Notes under the pieces: model-generated | Databases searched by the model: none | The model's input: the letters and a program-made list of their open reading frames with translations, nothing else | What the model was told of the DNA's origin: nothing | Made by a program: the position numbers and the translations under genes | Assembly: GCA_964519665.1 (NCBI GenBank) | Contig: CAZFIV010000005.1 | Span: forward strand, 62,001 to 126,000 | Length of the DNA: 64,000 nt | DNA from: JANQQN01 sp964519665 | Lineage (GTDB): Bacteria > Myxococcota > Kuafuiibacteriia > Kuafuiibacteriales > Kuafuiibacteriaceae | Direction: 5' to 3' | Shown: in pieces, positions 27,096 through 36,299 of the stretch | Position numbering within the stretch: the stretch's first letter is position 1 | Layout of the letters: each line of letters begins with the position of its first letter

Positions 27096-28565
27096 GTGGC
27101 GAGGCCCGGCCGGATACGTCATTCGCTCCAGGAGACCGCGTGGCCAACCGCCGATCAGGCGGCGAAGGCCCGGCTCTATCAACCGATCGCGGTCGGCCCG
27201 CTTCGGCTCGAGCAGCGGACCTGGGTACCGGCCATGGTGCCGTGGCGAGCGACCGAGGACGGAGAGGTGACCGACCCGTTGTTGGCCTGGTATGGCCGGT
27301 TCGCCCGAGGCCGTCCGGGGGCCCTGGTGGTCGAGGCCACCGGCATTCGCGACATTCCGAGCGGACCGCTCCTTCGGATTGGAGACGACCGTTTCTTGCC
27401 CGGCCTGCGGCGCTTGGTCGACGTGGTCCGTCGCGAAAGTGATGGCCACACGCGCTTGTTGATTCAGCTGATCGACTTTCTGTCCGTCCGAAGGCGCCCG
27501 GCCCCCGATAAGTACTTCGCCCGCTTCTGGCGGATCGAAGCCCATCACCGCGAGGCCTTGGTCGAGCTCACCGGCGACCCCGGCTGGCAGACGGCCGATG
27601 ACGCCGATATTCGCACCAAAGTCTCCGCGCTGACGGACGCTGAACTCGACCAAGTCCTGACGCCGCGGGAGCAGGAAGACTTGCGGTTCGGATACCGCGA
27701 ACGGGTCAACGACCTCCACCTGCCGCACGTTCGAAACCTGCCGCAGGTCTTACCGAGGCTGTTTGCCGATGCGGCAGTACGCGCCGAGAAAGCCGGTTTC
27801 GACGGGGTCGAGCTCCACTACGCTCACGCGTACACGATGGCCTCGTTCCTCTCTCGGACCAACGATCGGGATGACGGGTACGGTGGGTGTCCCGAGACCC
27901 GGGTTCGGCTTCCGCTCGAAGTGTACGCTGCCTGCCGCTCCGCCCTGTCGGCGTCGACGGCATTGGGGTGCCGCATGCTGGCCGACGAAGTGATCGCCGG
28001 CGGAAGCCGGATCGAGGACGCGGTGTACTACGCCGAGCGTTTCGCTTCGGTGGGTATGGATTATCTGTCGCTCTCCAAGGGGGGCAAGTTCGACGACGCG
28101 AAGCAGCCGCGGATCGGCCACGCGGTGTATCCGTATACCGGTCCGAGCGGGCACGAGTGTATGCCGACCATTTATTCCGACGAACGCGGACCATTGGGGC
28201 GGAACCTGCCGTTGGCGCGAGCGATTCGCTCCGCGATTCGCGCCGAGGGGGGCACGACTCCGGTCGTCGCGGCGGGCGGTATCACCACTTTCGAATTAGC
28301 CGAAGGCGCACTCCAGCGAGGGGAGGCCGACATCATCGCCTCCGCCCGACAGAGCCTGGCCGACCCCGATTGGTTCATGAAGGTCCGGCTCGGTCGGGGC
28401 CACGAGGTTCGGCGCTGCGCCCTCACCAACTACTGCGAAGGGCTTGACCAGGTTCACAAGCAGGTCACCTGCCGGCTGTGGGACCGGTCGTTCGATCCGA
28501 CCGAAGGGCCCGTAATGATGTCGGACGACAACAAAAGGCGGTTGGTAGCGCCGGACTGGCGTTGA
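27096..28565 (+). CDS. Old Yellow Enzyme-like NADH:flavin oxidoreductase
   Basis: A 489-residue protein starting at GTG 27096 directly after the FHA stop, with no spacer. A TIM-barrel flavin oxidoreductase is shown by PIAVGPLRLEQRTWVPAMVP near the start, the FMN/active-site strand GVELHYAHAYTMASFLSRTNDRDDGYGG split across two motifs, and the late GGITT and ADIIASARQSLADPDW. The canonical HxxN/HxxH pair of Old Yellow Enzymes appears as HYAH. A cysteine-containing tail (CALTNYCEG) recalls 2,4-dienoyl-CoA reductase-type enzymes. Substrate unknown. Coupling to an FHA gene is unusual. Confidence 0.82.
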   Translation: MARPGRIRHSLQETAWPTADQAAKARLYQPIAVGPLRLEQRTWVPAMVPWRATEDGEVTDPLLAWYGRFARGRPGALVVEATGIRDIPSGPLLRIGDDRFLPGLRRLVDVVRRESDGHTRLLIQLIDFLSVRRRPAPDKYFARFWRIEAHHREALVELTGDPGWQTADDADIRTKVSALTDAELDQVLTPREQEDLRFGYRERVNDLHLPHVRNLPQVLPRLFADAAVRAEKAGFDGVELHYAHAYTMASFLSRTNDRDDGYGGCPETRVRLPLEVYAACRSALSASTALGCRMLADEVIAGGSRIEDAVYYAERFASVGMDYLSLSKGGKFDDAKQPRIGHAVYPYTGPSGHECMPTIYSDERGPLGRNLPLARAIRSAIRAEGGTTPVVAAGGITTFELAEGALQRGEADIIASARQSLADPDWFMKVRLGRGHEVRRCALTNYCEGLDQVHKQVTCRLWDRSFDPTEGPVMMSDDNKRRLVAPDWR

Positions 28566-28649
28566 TCTTCATAGGGCGGAGACGAACCAACGAGGCATCG
28601 GTTCAGCTTCGTCTCGCGGAGATCGAGCGTTTTCGTTATGGTCCGGGGT

Positions 28650-30053
28650 ATGCGCTATGATCTGGTCGTGATCGGCGGCGGACCCGCCGGAGAAAAGGCC
28701 GCGGTGGCGGCCGCGTATTTCGGTCGTCGGGTGGCGATGGTCGAGCGAGCCGCCGACGGGCCGGGCGGAGCCATGGTGCATACGGGGACGCTCCCCTCGA
28801 AGAGCCTTCGAGAGACCGCCCTATACGTGACGGGCTTTCACCGTCGAAACCTGCATGACGCCTTCACCCTGGCGTTTCCCGAAGAGAAGCGCACCGTACG
28901 GGCTCTGATGTCTCGGCTGCCCGAGGTCGTCAAAATGCAGACCGAGCAGATCCGGGACAACCTCGCACGCTACAAGGTCGACGTCTTTTCGGGCGCCGGA
29001 CACCTCGAAGATGCTCACACGGTGGCGGTGGGCGACCAGCGCATCGAGGCCGAATTCATCTTGATCGCGACCGGTTCTCGACCCCGACGCCCGCCCGGTT
29101 TCGACTTCTCGGATCCCGATGTTCACGATGCCCGCAGCTTGTTGAAGCTCGAGCGCCCCCCCGAGAGACTGGCGATCGTCGGCGGCGGAGTGATCGGGTC
29201 GGAGTACGCCTGCGTGTTGAGCACCTTTGGCACGAAGGTGTTGCTGATCGAGCGTCTGCCCCGATTGCTCGGCTTCCTTGACCACGATGTCTCGGATGCT
29301 CTCATGAAGTCGATGCGAGAATCCGGCATCGAGCTGCATCTGGACGACGAAGTCATCAAGCTCGAGCGCGCGGGAGACCGACTGCAACTCACTTTGCAGT
29401 CGGGTCGAACGATCGAGCACGACAAGGTCATGGTATCGGCGGGCCGGTTCGGCAATATCGAGGGCCTCAATCTCGAGGGCGTTGGCGTCGAAGTCAACGC
29501 GCGGGGCCTTATCGTCGTCAGCGACGACTTCCAGACCAGCGTACCGAACATCTATGCGGGCGGCGACGTCGTCGGTAAGGCCTCGCTGGCGTCGGCATCG
29601 ATGGAACAAGGCCGGATCGCGGTGAGGGCGATGTTCGACGAAGGCGAAGTCGACAGCGACTGGTCCACGATCCCGTCAGGCATCTATACCATCCCCGAGG
29701 CGTGTACGGTCGGGGCGACCGAACAAGAGTTGATCCAGAGGGGCGTGAAGTACGTTTCGGGCCAATCGTTCATGCACCAAAATGCTCGCGGCCAGATCAT
29801 CGGCGACACCGACGGCTTCGTGAAGCTCCTGTTCGACGCTGACACCCGAGCGTTGCTGGGCACGCACGTGATCGGCGAGCGGGCGACCGAGCTCATTCAC
29901 CTCGGGCAAGCCGTCATGCGGTTAGGCGGTGGTATCAGCTACTTCGTCGACTCGGTCTTTAGCTATCCGTCGCTGACGGTGGCCTATAAGTACGCCGCGT
30001 ACGATGCGCTGGGCAAACTCGATCCGCACCCCACGCCGCCCCCCCTCGACTGA
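28650..30053 (+). CDS. sthA: soluble NAD(P)+ transhydrogenase-like flavoprotein
   Basis: A 467-residue flavoprotein: FAD-binding VIGGGPAGEKAA at the N-terminus, an NAD-binding IVGGGVIGSEYA near the middle, NIYAGGDVVG, and a C-terminal dimerisation domain. The redox-active cysteine pair of lipoamide dehydrogenase and glutathione reductase is replaced by GGAMVHTGTLPSKSLRE, which is the feature of the Si-specific soluble transhydrogenase. It interconverts NADH and NADPH. The start at ATG 28650 follows CGGGGT; ATG 28638 gives four more residues. It is the last of the same-strand series. Confidence 0.86.
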   Translation: MRYDLVVIGGGPAGEKAAVAAAYFGRRVAMVERAADGPGGAMVHTGTLPSKSLRETALYVTGFHRRNLHDAFTLAFPEEKRTVRALMSRLPEVVKMQTEQIRDNLARYKVDVFSGAGHLEDAHTVAVGDQRIEAEFILIATGSRPRRPPGFDFSDPDVHDARSLLKLERPPERLAIVGGGVIGSEYACVLSTFGTKVLLIERLPRLLGFLDHDVSDALMKSMRESGIELHLDDEVIKLERAGDRLQLTLQSGRTIEHDKVMVSAGRFGNIEGLNLEGVGVEVNARGLIVVSDDFQTSVPNIYAGGDVVGKASLASASMEQGRIAVRAMFDEGEVDSDWSTIPSGIYTIPEACTVGATEQELIQRGVKYVSGQSFMHQNARGQIIGDTDGFVKLLFDADTRALLGTHVIGERATELIHLGQAVMRLGGGISYFVDSVFSYPSLTVAYKYAAYDALGKLDPHPTPPPLD

Positions 30054-30082
30054 CCAGGGCAACGACGGCAACCGGCACCCGA

Positions 30083-30100
30083 GCCGAGGTTGACCTCGGC
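30083..30100. terminator. perfect hairpin between convergent genes
   Basis: GCCGAGGT and ACCTCGGC flank TG, giving a tight hairpin (effective loop TTGA or larger) between the transhydrogenase stop (30053) and the stop of the opposing gene (30104). There is no T tract. Bidirectional termination is inferred from position. Confidence 0.5.
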
Positions 30101-30103
30101 CCT

Positions 30104-30625
30104 CTACGGTTTGAGAGCCTTGGCAGCTTGCGCGCCGGCGATGGCGATCGACTCGTCAAGCTGTGGCGTCTCCCCGCTGACGCCGATGGCGCCGATCACT
30201 TCTTCTCCGAAGTAGATGGGTACGCCCCCCTGCAGGGGGACCGCGCCGTTGAGCGCCAATGCGCCGACTCGACCGCTGGTGGTCTGGTCTTCAAAGACTT
30301 TGCTCGGACGACGGTAGATCGCGGCCGTACGGGCCTTATCGATGGCGACCCCGACGCTGGCGACCTGCGTGCCGTCGAGACGTCGAAGAACGATCAGGGC
30401 ACCGGATGCGTCGACGACGGCGATGACCACCCGCGCCTTCTTGCGGAGGGCGTCTTTTTCAGCCGCGGCGACGATGCGGTCGACGCCTTCGAGGGTTAGC
30501 GTATGGGTCTGTTTCACGCCGGCCGCGTGCGCGGTTTGCGTAACGGGCGCACAGAAGGTGCCACCGGCCACCAACAGTGCGATCAACATAGGGGTCAAGA
30601 CAGAGGTTGGCTTTGCTTTGTGCAT
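30104..30625 (-). CDS. exported GlcG/HbpS-like heme-binding domain protein (DUF336)
   Basis: A 173-residue protein with a signal peptide (about 1-35) and a GlcG/HbpS-type domain: LTLEGVDRIVAAAEKDALRKK, VVIAVVDASGALIVLRRLDG, KARTAA, and the closing GGVPIYF, GAIGVSG and DESIAIAGAQA. The family binds heme or cofactors and often acts with oxidoreductases, but its function is poorly defined. The start at ATG 30625 has GAGGTG five bases upstream. It converges on the transhydrogenase gene, with a hairpin between them. Confidence 0.82.
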   Translation of the reverse strand: MHKAKPTSVLTPMLIALLVAGGTFCAPVTQTAHAAGVKQTHTLTLEGVDRIVAAAEKDALRKKARVVIAVVDASGALIVLRRLDGTQVASVGVAIDKARTAAIYRRPSKVFEDQTTSGRVGALALNGAVPLQGGVPIYFGEEVIGAIGVSGETPQLDESIAIAGAQAAKALKP

Positions 30626-30741
30626 GGGCACCTCATCGATGCGGCTGAACCATGCGAGGTTACGGCTGTTGCAGAGCGGCGTGGTCCGCAACCCGGAGCC
30701 GGGTCTTGCCAATTCGCGTCGCTTACGGAAGTCGGGGGCCG

Positions 30742-31377
30742 TTGAAGACGATCTATTTCATTCGGCACGGTGAGAGCGAAACCAACGTTCGGTCGCCGCC
30801 TCAGATCGGCGGGCGTCACAGCTGGGCGGAGCTGACCTCCCGCGGAGTCGCGCAGTCCCGGGCGCTCGGGGAGCGCTTTCGGCAAGAGGAGCGCGTCTTT
30901 GACCAAATCGTGGCCTCGACGGCGGTGCGCGCGCAGCAGACCGCTCGGCATTGTCTCGAGCGCCTGGAGCAGTCACCCGACGACGTAACGACTTATCCGG
31001 AGCTCGAGGAACTGGACCAGGGTGAGTGGAGCGGCCGCCGCTTCGAAGAGGTGCTCACTCCAGCCCAGCTCGCGGTCATGGAGCAAAAGAACTGGCGCTT
31101 TCGGCCACCCGGCGGGGAGTCGCAGGAAGACGTGTTCGCGCGGGTCTCGGCCTGGATCGAGCGGCGCGTGCTCGGCACCGATCACGCGCACACCTTGGTG
31201 TTCAGTCACGGCCTCTTGATCAAGGTGATGCTCACCGGCTTGCTAGGCCTCGACAAGAGGAAGGCGTGGTGGATCAAGATCGACAACTCATCCCTATCGA
31301 TCGTGACCTACGACCGCGGTGCCTGGAGTGAGAGGGCTCGCAACGACACCGCTCACACCGTCGGCGTCCATCGCTGA
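30742..31377 (+). CDS. histidine phosphatase family protein
   Basis: A 211-residue protein of the phosphoglycerate-mutase-like histidine phosphatases: RHGESETN holds the nucleophilic histidine, STAVRAQQTA the second arginine, EELDQGEWSG the acid, and VFSHGLLIK the second histidine. All four active-site motifs are intact. The start is a TTG at 30742 behind GGGGG; no ATG or GTG gives a better N-terminus, since upstream residues are not protein-like. The substrate could be a phosphosugar or phosphoprotein. Confidence 0.83.
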   Translation: MKTIYFIRHGESETNVRSPPQIGGRHSWAELTSRGVAQSRALGERFRQEERVFDQIVASTAVRAQQTARHCLERLEQSPDDVTTYPELEELDQGEWSGRRFEEVLTPAQLAVMEQKNWRFRPPGGESQEDVFARVSAWIERRVLGTDHAHTLVFSHGLLIKVMLTGLLGLDKRKAWWIKIDNSSLSIVTYDRGAWSERARNDTAHTVGVHR

Positions 31378-31422
31378 CGGCCAAGAACTTCCGCTCAGAT
31401 CGGGATGAGGTATCATCCTGAG

Positions 31423-31995
31423 ATGGCGAGCGGACGAAAGCACCAGACGATCAATATCGTGGTCCTGGTGCTCATTGCGGCCCTGATCGGGATGGGGGGC
31501 TACCTGTGGAGGGAGCGGCCTGAGGTCGACCAGTGGATCCGTGAGCACGAAATGACCTTCACGGTCCTCGTGGTGTTCGCGTTGTCGTTCTTGATCGGCA
31601 CGTTTCTCGTGACCCCCGATCTCGACCTGGCTGAGCAGGGTGTCTTGGCAAAGCGTAACTGGGGTGGCCTCGGGCTGATCTGGGTGCCCTACGGACTGCT
31701 GTTCTCCCACCGGGGGGTCAGTCACGGCTGGTTTTTTGGACCACTGACCCGGCTGATCTACTTGGCCGGGTTGGCTGCCGTAGTCGCCGGCCTCGTTGGG
31801 TTGGGGCTGTGGTCCGTTGGCTGGGCGCCCGCCGGGCTCGAATGGCGCCCCCGAATGGGCGCAGCCGAGCTGCTGACCGTCACCGCCGCTGTCGGAGGGT
31901 TTTACCTATCACAGTGGCTGCATCTGCTCGCGGACGGGGTCGGTCCGCTGCACGGCTTGCGGCGGCTGCTGGGCAAGCTGCGAGGGCGCACATAG
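31423..31995 (+). CDS. DUF2227-like metal-binding membrane protein
   Basis: A 190-residue protein with three hydrophobic segments and the DUF2227 ligand-like motifs GRKHQTIN, TPDLDLAEQG, SHRGVSHGWFFGP and SQWLHLLADGV, which place His/Asp residues on both sides of the membrane segments. The function of the family is unknown; it is described as putative metal-binding. The start at ATG 31423 gives the usual N-terminus, with an in-frame ATG 18 bases upstream. It ends 6 bp from the opposing TerB-like gene. Confidence 0.75.
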   Translation: MASGRKHQTINIVVLVLIAALIGMGGYLWRERPEVDQWIREHEMTFTVLVVFALSFLIGTFLVTPDLDLAEQGVLAKRNWGGLGLIWVPYGLLFSHRGVSHGWFFGPLTRLIYLAGLAAVVAGLVGLGLWSVGWAPAGLEWRPRMGAAELLTVTAAVGGFYLSQWLHLLADGVGPLHGLRRLLGKLRGRT

Positions 31996-32001
31996 CTAGC
32001 G

Positions 32002-32874
32002 TCACACTTTGACGAAGATGACGTCGAGCGACGGCGTCAACTCGAAGAATACCTTGTCCGGCGGAGATAGGGGGCCGCTGTGGGCGATCACCACGTCGGT
32101 GTTCGGCGGGCGGTCGGCGAGCAGGGCCGGCAGGATGGTGCGTTCTTCAGGGAACAGCGATTCGCCGGCGGCCAGGGTTCGAACCCACTTCGTACGCTCC
32201 GCTTGCCGGAACACACCATCGACTCGAAAGTGGTCGCTTCCGACCGGAACCGCGTGTCCGAGCGCGATCATTTCGCCCCCGGGGTATGACTGATTCCACA
32301 GGGCTCGGATGGCGTGAAGGCGGTGGATCAAGAGGCGGATCTCGCTCGGTTCGCGAGCCGTGGCGAGGGCATCGAAGAACAAGACGGGCGGGCTCTGGGG
32401 AAAGGCGTACTGAACGCGCCGCCAGGTGAATATGGGCGCTCCGGGCGGCGGGGGCCGCAACAGTTCGGCCTGCTCGGTTTCCCCGATCCCAAAAGCACTC
32501 GCGACCGACCTCATCAGTGCCTCCTCCTCTTCTGCGACCTCACCGTCGGCACCCGCCACGCGGTTGGCCAGGGTCAAGATCAGACGGCGGTCGGTCGCGT
32601 CGGTGACCGCTTCCGGTAACGCCTCTCGGAGGTCGGAGAAGAGGGGGGCGTCCTCGGCGAGTTCGTCAGCGCGAGTGAACAACCAGTCCCAGTCGAGGCC
32701 GGCGAGCTCGGGCCGATGGGCGACGGCAAATGAAAGGGCGTCGATCTCTCGTTCGCTCAGTCGACCATCGGCGAGCGTGACCATCAGCAACACGTCGGCG
32801 AGCAGCTCGGGGGTCAGTCGGCCGTCGCGCCCCCAGAACCGTCCGAGCAAGCCGCGCTGATTGTGGTCGGCCAC
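32002..32874 (-). CDS. TerB-like domain protein
   Basis: A 290-residue soluble protein. Residues 15-145 form a TerB-like helical domain, with LLMVTLADGRLSEREIDALSFAV in the first half and ADGEVAEEEEALMRSVASAFGI in the second, each with the acidic ADGxxxxxE metal-site pattern. The C-terminal half (about 150-290) is strand-rich and unassigned. TerB domains are linked to stress and tellurite resistance, but alone they do not indicate substrate. The start is GTG 32874. Confidence 0.65.
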   Translation of the reverse strand: MADHNQRGLLGRFWGRDGRLTPELLADVLLMVTLADGRLSEREIDALSFAVAHRPELAGLDWDWLFTRADELAEDAPLFSDLREALPEAVTDATDRRLILTLANRVAGADGEVAEEEEALMRSVASAFGIGETEQAELLRPPPPGAPIFTWRRVQYAFPQSPPVLFFDALATAREPSEIRLLIHRLHAIRALWNQSYPGGEMIALGHAVPVGSDHFRVDGVFRQAERTKWVRTLAAGESLFPEERTILPALLADRPPNTDVVIAHSGPLSPPDKVFFELTPSLDVIFVKV

Positions 32875-32953
32875 GCCCCACTGTAGGCGAACCGGTCTGG
32901 GCGGGGCAATGGCGGCATCCGGTCACGCCGTGGTACAGCCTCAGAGGCGGCCC

Positions 32954-33760
32954 ATGGAGGAACGGGTTGATCAGCTGCTCGAAGAGGTGGCCGGCGAAGT
33001 CTGCTGGAGCGTCATCGTGGGAACGGATTCGGATATCCCGTTCGTTCTCCACTTCGGCGACAAGCTCCGGCGATCCTTACGCCTGGCCAACCCCCGCCTG
33101 AGCTTTCTTCAGCGCACCTACGAGGGGTCGTTCAGCCTCTTGGTCGAGTGTGCGTGGAGGGTCGACGGTCCCGATCGGGTCGTCACTTCCTGCTGGGACC
33201 CTGCCGATGTCCGCCGCGAGGGCTTGGCTCGCGTCATCGACCAACGGGTCGACCGAATCTCGGCCGAGCCGCCTGGATATGACCTGACCATCGAGTTTGG
33301 CAACGGATACGCCCTGCGGTGCTTGTCGCTCGAAACCGACGTCGAGCGGCCCCGTGACAACTGGCACCTGTACACCCCGCGAGGGCTCCTCCGCATCGGC
33401 CCCCGCGGACGTCCCGATGTGCGTACGGCCGAAGAGGCCCGCACGGCCTTTCAGCGTTTGAGGCTGGAATTGCTTGGAGAGACGGATCCGTCCAGCCCGG
33501 CGGGTCCGCCCCGGTGGCCCCGTGCGGCCCCTGATGGCCCGCCATCCGAAGATGCGCCGCGTGACCATTCTCCAGTGACCTCGCCGGAGCACGCGCCCGA
33601 CCGGGCCGAACCTCCGACCGAACCCCCAACCGAACCCCCAACCGAACTCCCCAAGATCGGTCGGGGCCCGCGCACGCCGGTCGTCCTCCGCCCGGTCGAC
33701 GATCCAACGACGTCGCCGTCGTCCGAACCCCCGGATCCGCCCGAGCCCGCCGACCCCTGA
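32954..33760 (+). CDS. hypothetical protein with Pro-rich tail
   Basis: A 268-residue protein from ATG 32954 with AGAGG upstream. The first 180 residues form a soluble domain (VIVGTDSDIPFVLHFGD, LRRSLRLANP, CAWRVDGPDRVVTSCWD) whose family I do not recognise. From about 185 the protein turns into a low-complexity Pro/Glu/Thr tail with a repeated EPPT unit. No signal or membrane segment. It is divergent from the TerB-like gene and followed by a membrane/TPR gene. Confidence 0.6.
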   Translation: MEERVDQLLEEVAGEVCWSVIVGTDSDIPFVLHFGDKLRRSLRLANPRLSFLQRTYEGSFSLLVECAWRVDGPDRVVTSCWDPADVRREGLARVIDQRVDRISAEPPGYDLTIEFGNGYALRCLSLETDVERPRDNWHLYTPRGLLRIGPRGRPDVRTAEEARTAFQRLRLELLGETDPSSPAGPPRWPRAAPDGPPSEDAPRDHSPVTSPEHAPDRAEPPTEPPTEPPTELPKIGRGPRTPVVLRPVDDPTTSPSSEPPDPPEPADP

Positions 33761-33855
33761 CGAAGCGAGCCTGAAGCGGGCGAGTGGGGCTGACGAGGCG
33801 ACCGGTTCGAAAGAACTTGGGTTCCGTCGACCGAACCGGTTAAGAACGCCATTCC

Positions 33856-34782
33856 GTGGCGCAAAAAGGCGGAAAGAAACGGATCAAAGAGGCCCAGGCC
33901 GAGCTCAAGAGTCTCGGTGACCCGAGTCGAGCCCGAGAAGAGGCGATGGCCGAGGCCGCGGGGCAGATCCGGTCGCTCGCGCGAATCGTGATCATCGCCC
34001 TGGTCGTGATTTGGCTGATCGCCCTCGGGTTTTGGAGTGGTCTCGATAGCGTCATTCCCTTGATCATCGCGGCCGTGATCACGGCCGCGGCGGCGGTCGG
34101 CGCCTTCTTCGTCCGCCGCAACATGGCCCAGAGCGCGGCCCTCGGCGAGCTGATCGGGGATGCCGACCTCAGCCCCGAAGAGCGGGCGGCCCGAATCGCG
34201 AAGATCCAGAGCAAAGTCGATAAGGGCGATGTCAGCGCGATCATCACCAAAGCGCAGATCCAGATGCATGAAGACCCGCGGGCCGCGTTGGGCACCCTGG
34301 AGTCGGCGAGCCTCGAAAAGGCCAACAAGATGCTCGCCAATCAAGTGCGAGGGATGCGGGCAATGATCCATCTCAACCATGGTGAAGTGCAGGCGGCAAG
34401 GAAGCTTGCGGACGAGATGCCCCTCGACAAGACCGTCGATCCCAAGGCCCGAGCCAATCTGGCCGGCATCGTGGCCGAAGCGTGGGCCCGCAGCGGCAAC
34501 CCCATCGAAGCAGGGGAGCTGGTCGACAAGTATGACCCCAACGCTTCGAATCTCGCGGACTCCAAAATCCAGCTGTGGCGAGCGAAGGCGTTCATCAGCG
34601 CACATCGCAACGACCTTGGAGGTATGCGCAAAGCCATGAAGCAGCTCCAGGAAGTATCTCCGCAGCTCCTGGCCATCTTCGTAGGCCAAAAGCGCGTTCA
34701 TCCTCTCCTCGTCAAAGAGGCGCGAAAGCGGCTCGAAAAAGCTGGTTTTGCTCGTCAGCAGGTTCAGCCGGCCCGCCGCTGA
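33856..34782 (+). CDS. membrane protein with TPR-like helical repeats
   Basis: A 308-residue protein from GTG 33856. A basic N-terminus of 40 residues is followed by two close membrane segments (about 43-62 and 66-86). A helical domain follows with TPR-like pairs (AIITKAQIQMHEDPRAALGTLE, RGMRAMIHLNHGEVQAARKLAD, AGIVAEAWARSGNPIEAGEL), suited to binding a partner protein in the cytosol. Function unknown; it lies in a series of likely envelope genes. Confidence 0.65.
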   Translation: MAQKGGKKRIKEAQAELKSLGDPSRAREEAMAEAAGQIRSLARIVIIALVVIWLIALGFWSGLDSVIPLIIAAVITAAAAVGAFFVRRNMAQSAALGELIGDADLSPEERAARIAKIQSKVDKGDVSAIITKAQIQMHEDPRAALGTLESASLEKANKMLANQVRGMRAMIHLNHGEVQAARKLADEMPLDKTVDPKARANLAGIVAEAWARSGNPIEAGELVDKYDPNASNLADSKIQLWRAKAFISAHRNDLGGMRKAMKQLQEVSPQLLAIFVGQKRVHPLLVKEARKRLEKAGFARQQVQPARR

Positions 34783-34913
34783 AGCAGGCGGCGGTGCAAG
34801 GCGGGAGCCCGACCGGCCCGTGAAGCTTCCGGTCCCGTGTCACTGCGTGGCAGTGGGGCGTACAAAGTCGCGCTCATCCCGCGGGCCCGGTCGCTGGCGG
34901 CCGATAGGACCGG

Positions 34914-36293
34914 GTGACGATGCACGAGACCCTACACGACGCGTCTTGGTATATCGCCCGCTCTGGTGAAACCCAGGGGCCTTACACATGGTCTCAGTTG
35001 CAGACGGCGGTGCGTCAGGGACTGCTCCGCCCGCGGGACTGGGTTTGGCGACAGGGCATGCCCAAGTGGGTTCGGGCGAGCGAGAAGGAAGGACTGCTCG
35101 CCCCCCGAAAGATGCCTCCACCGCTGCCGGGGCATGCATCGGCGAGCGGCTCGACGACCGCTGGCGAGCCCCCGGGCGATGGCTTCACCGAGGGCGATGT
35201 GGGTGATGTGACCTCGGACGCCATCGTGTCTTCAGTGACCGCAACGGCGCCCACCGACGACGGGGCGGGCGGGGCTCAGCAGAACCGAGCCACAGTGTTC
35301 ATCCGCCCCCGCGTTGGCGAACGGGCCTCTGGTGATGGCGCCGCGCGACCGAGTGCGCCCCCCGAGCCCGACGAGCTTCCGATGGCTTCGGACGGTTCCG
35401 ACGCCCTCGCACCGGACCGCCCCCTTGTGGTCGGGTCGATCGACCTCAGTCGCTCCGGGTCGAACCGGTCGGCGTCGGCGCCTCCGGGGGCTTGGCTCCC
35501 TACGCCAGGGCCGATCCATCCGGTGACCTCGCCGTCGCTGGGTGAGACGACCCGCCAGTTTCTCGCCGCGGCCGGGGTGAGTGCGAAGGTTCGATTGCGG
35601 CGAATGCGTCGCAAGTTGGTGTTCGGCGCCGTGGCCATGGCCGCGATGGGAGGGCTCGTTTACTTTGCGTGGCCCGCCAAGATTCCTCCGCCCGAAGACT
35701 TGTCCGCTGCGCTGACCGCCAAAGCCAAGGATTCGACCGATGTCGATGCCCAGGCGCTCGGTCGGATCGATACCTGCAGGCTGACCGGCGATTGTCGGCG
35801 TAGTCCGGGCCCGAGAGCCCGTCAGGATGGGCCCGATTTGATTCCGGCGGCCGCCGAGCCCACCCTGCCTCGTTCGGAGCAGCGGGGAGACGTGCAGCCC
35901 GAACGGATCGACATCGGGACGCTCGAGACCGGCGGGGCCAAGCCCTTGGCGGTCCTCCCCAAGACGGCCGCCCTGCCGGAGCTCGAGCGGGATGACGTCG
36001 ACGAGACGCTTTCCGCGACCCAGACGACCATCGTCAAGAACGAGGTGAGCGCCGTCCTCAAGCAATGTCGAGGGGTGTTCGCGGCGTCCAAGGTCGTGAT
36101 GCGCGTCAAGACCGATCCGGAGGGTCGGGTTCGGCGAGTGAAGGTGCCACGCGGACCCCGGCGGGTCAGAAAGTGTTTGGAGCGACGCGCGCGCCGCTGG
36201 CGATTCGGTACCACGCTCGCCTCCCGCAGCATCGCGCTGACGGTGCCTGCAAAGAAGGGAGTCGTTCGGGTGTCGGCGGGCGAGTTCCGGTAG
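34914..36293 (+). CDS. GYF_2 - transmembrane - AgmX/PglI-like protein
   Basis: A 459-residue protein. A GYF_2 domain opens it (WYIARSGETQGPYTWSQL, ending in PKWVRAS). A Pro/Ala-rich spacer leads to one membrane helix (about 232-250), followed by a second spacer and a C-terminal domain (about 370-450) of the AgmX/PglI type: a cysteine in LKQCRGVFA, a VMRVKTDPEGRVRRVKV beta segment and CLERRARRWRF. The AgmX/PglI C-terminal domain is known from Myxococcus gliding and secretion proteins. The start is GTG 34914 (AGGA close by) or ATG 34920. It ends 6 bp from the opposing Hsp70-like gene. Confidence 0.78.
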   Translation: MTMHETLHDASWYIARSGETQGPYTWSQLQTAVRQGLLRPRDWVWRQGMPKWVRASEKEGLLAPRKMPPPLPGHASASGSTTAGEPPGDGFTEGDVGDVTSDAIVSSVTATAPTDDGAGGAQQNRATVFIRPRVGERASGDGAARPSAPPEPDELPMASDGSDALAPDRPLVVGSIDLSRSGSNRSASAPPGAWLPTPGPIHPVTSPSLGETTRQFLAAAGVSAKVRLRRMRRKLVFGAVAMAAMGGLVYFAWPAKIPPPEDLSAALTAKAKDSTDVDAQALGRIDTCRLTGDCRRSPGPRARQDGPDLIPAAAEPTLPRSEQRGDVQPERIDIGTLETGGAKPLAVLPKTAALPELERDDVDETLSATQTTIVKNEVSAVLKQCRGVFAASKVVMRVKTDPEGRVRRVKVPRGPRRVRKCLERRARRWRFGTTLASRSIALTVPAKKGVVRVSAGEFR

Positions 36294-36299
36294 GGAACT

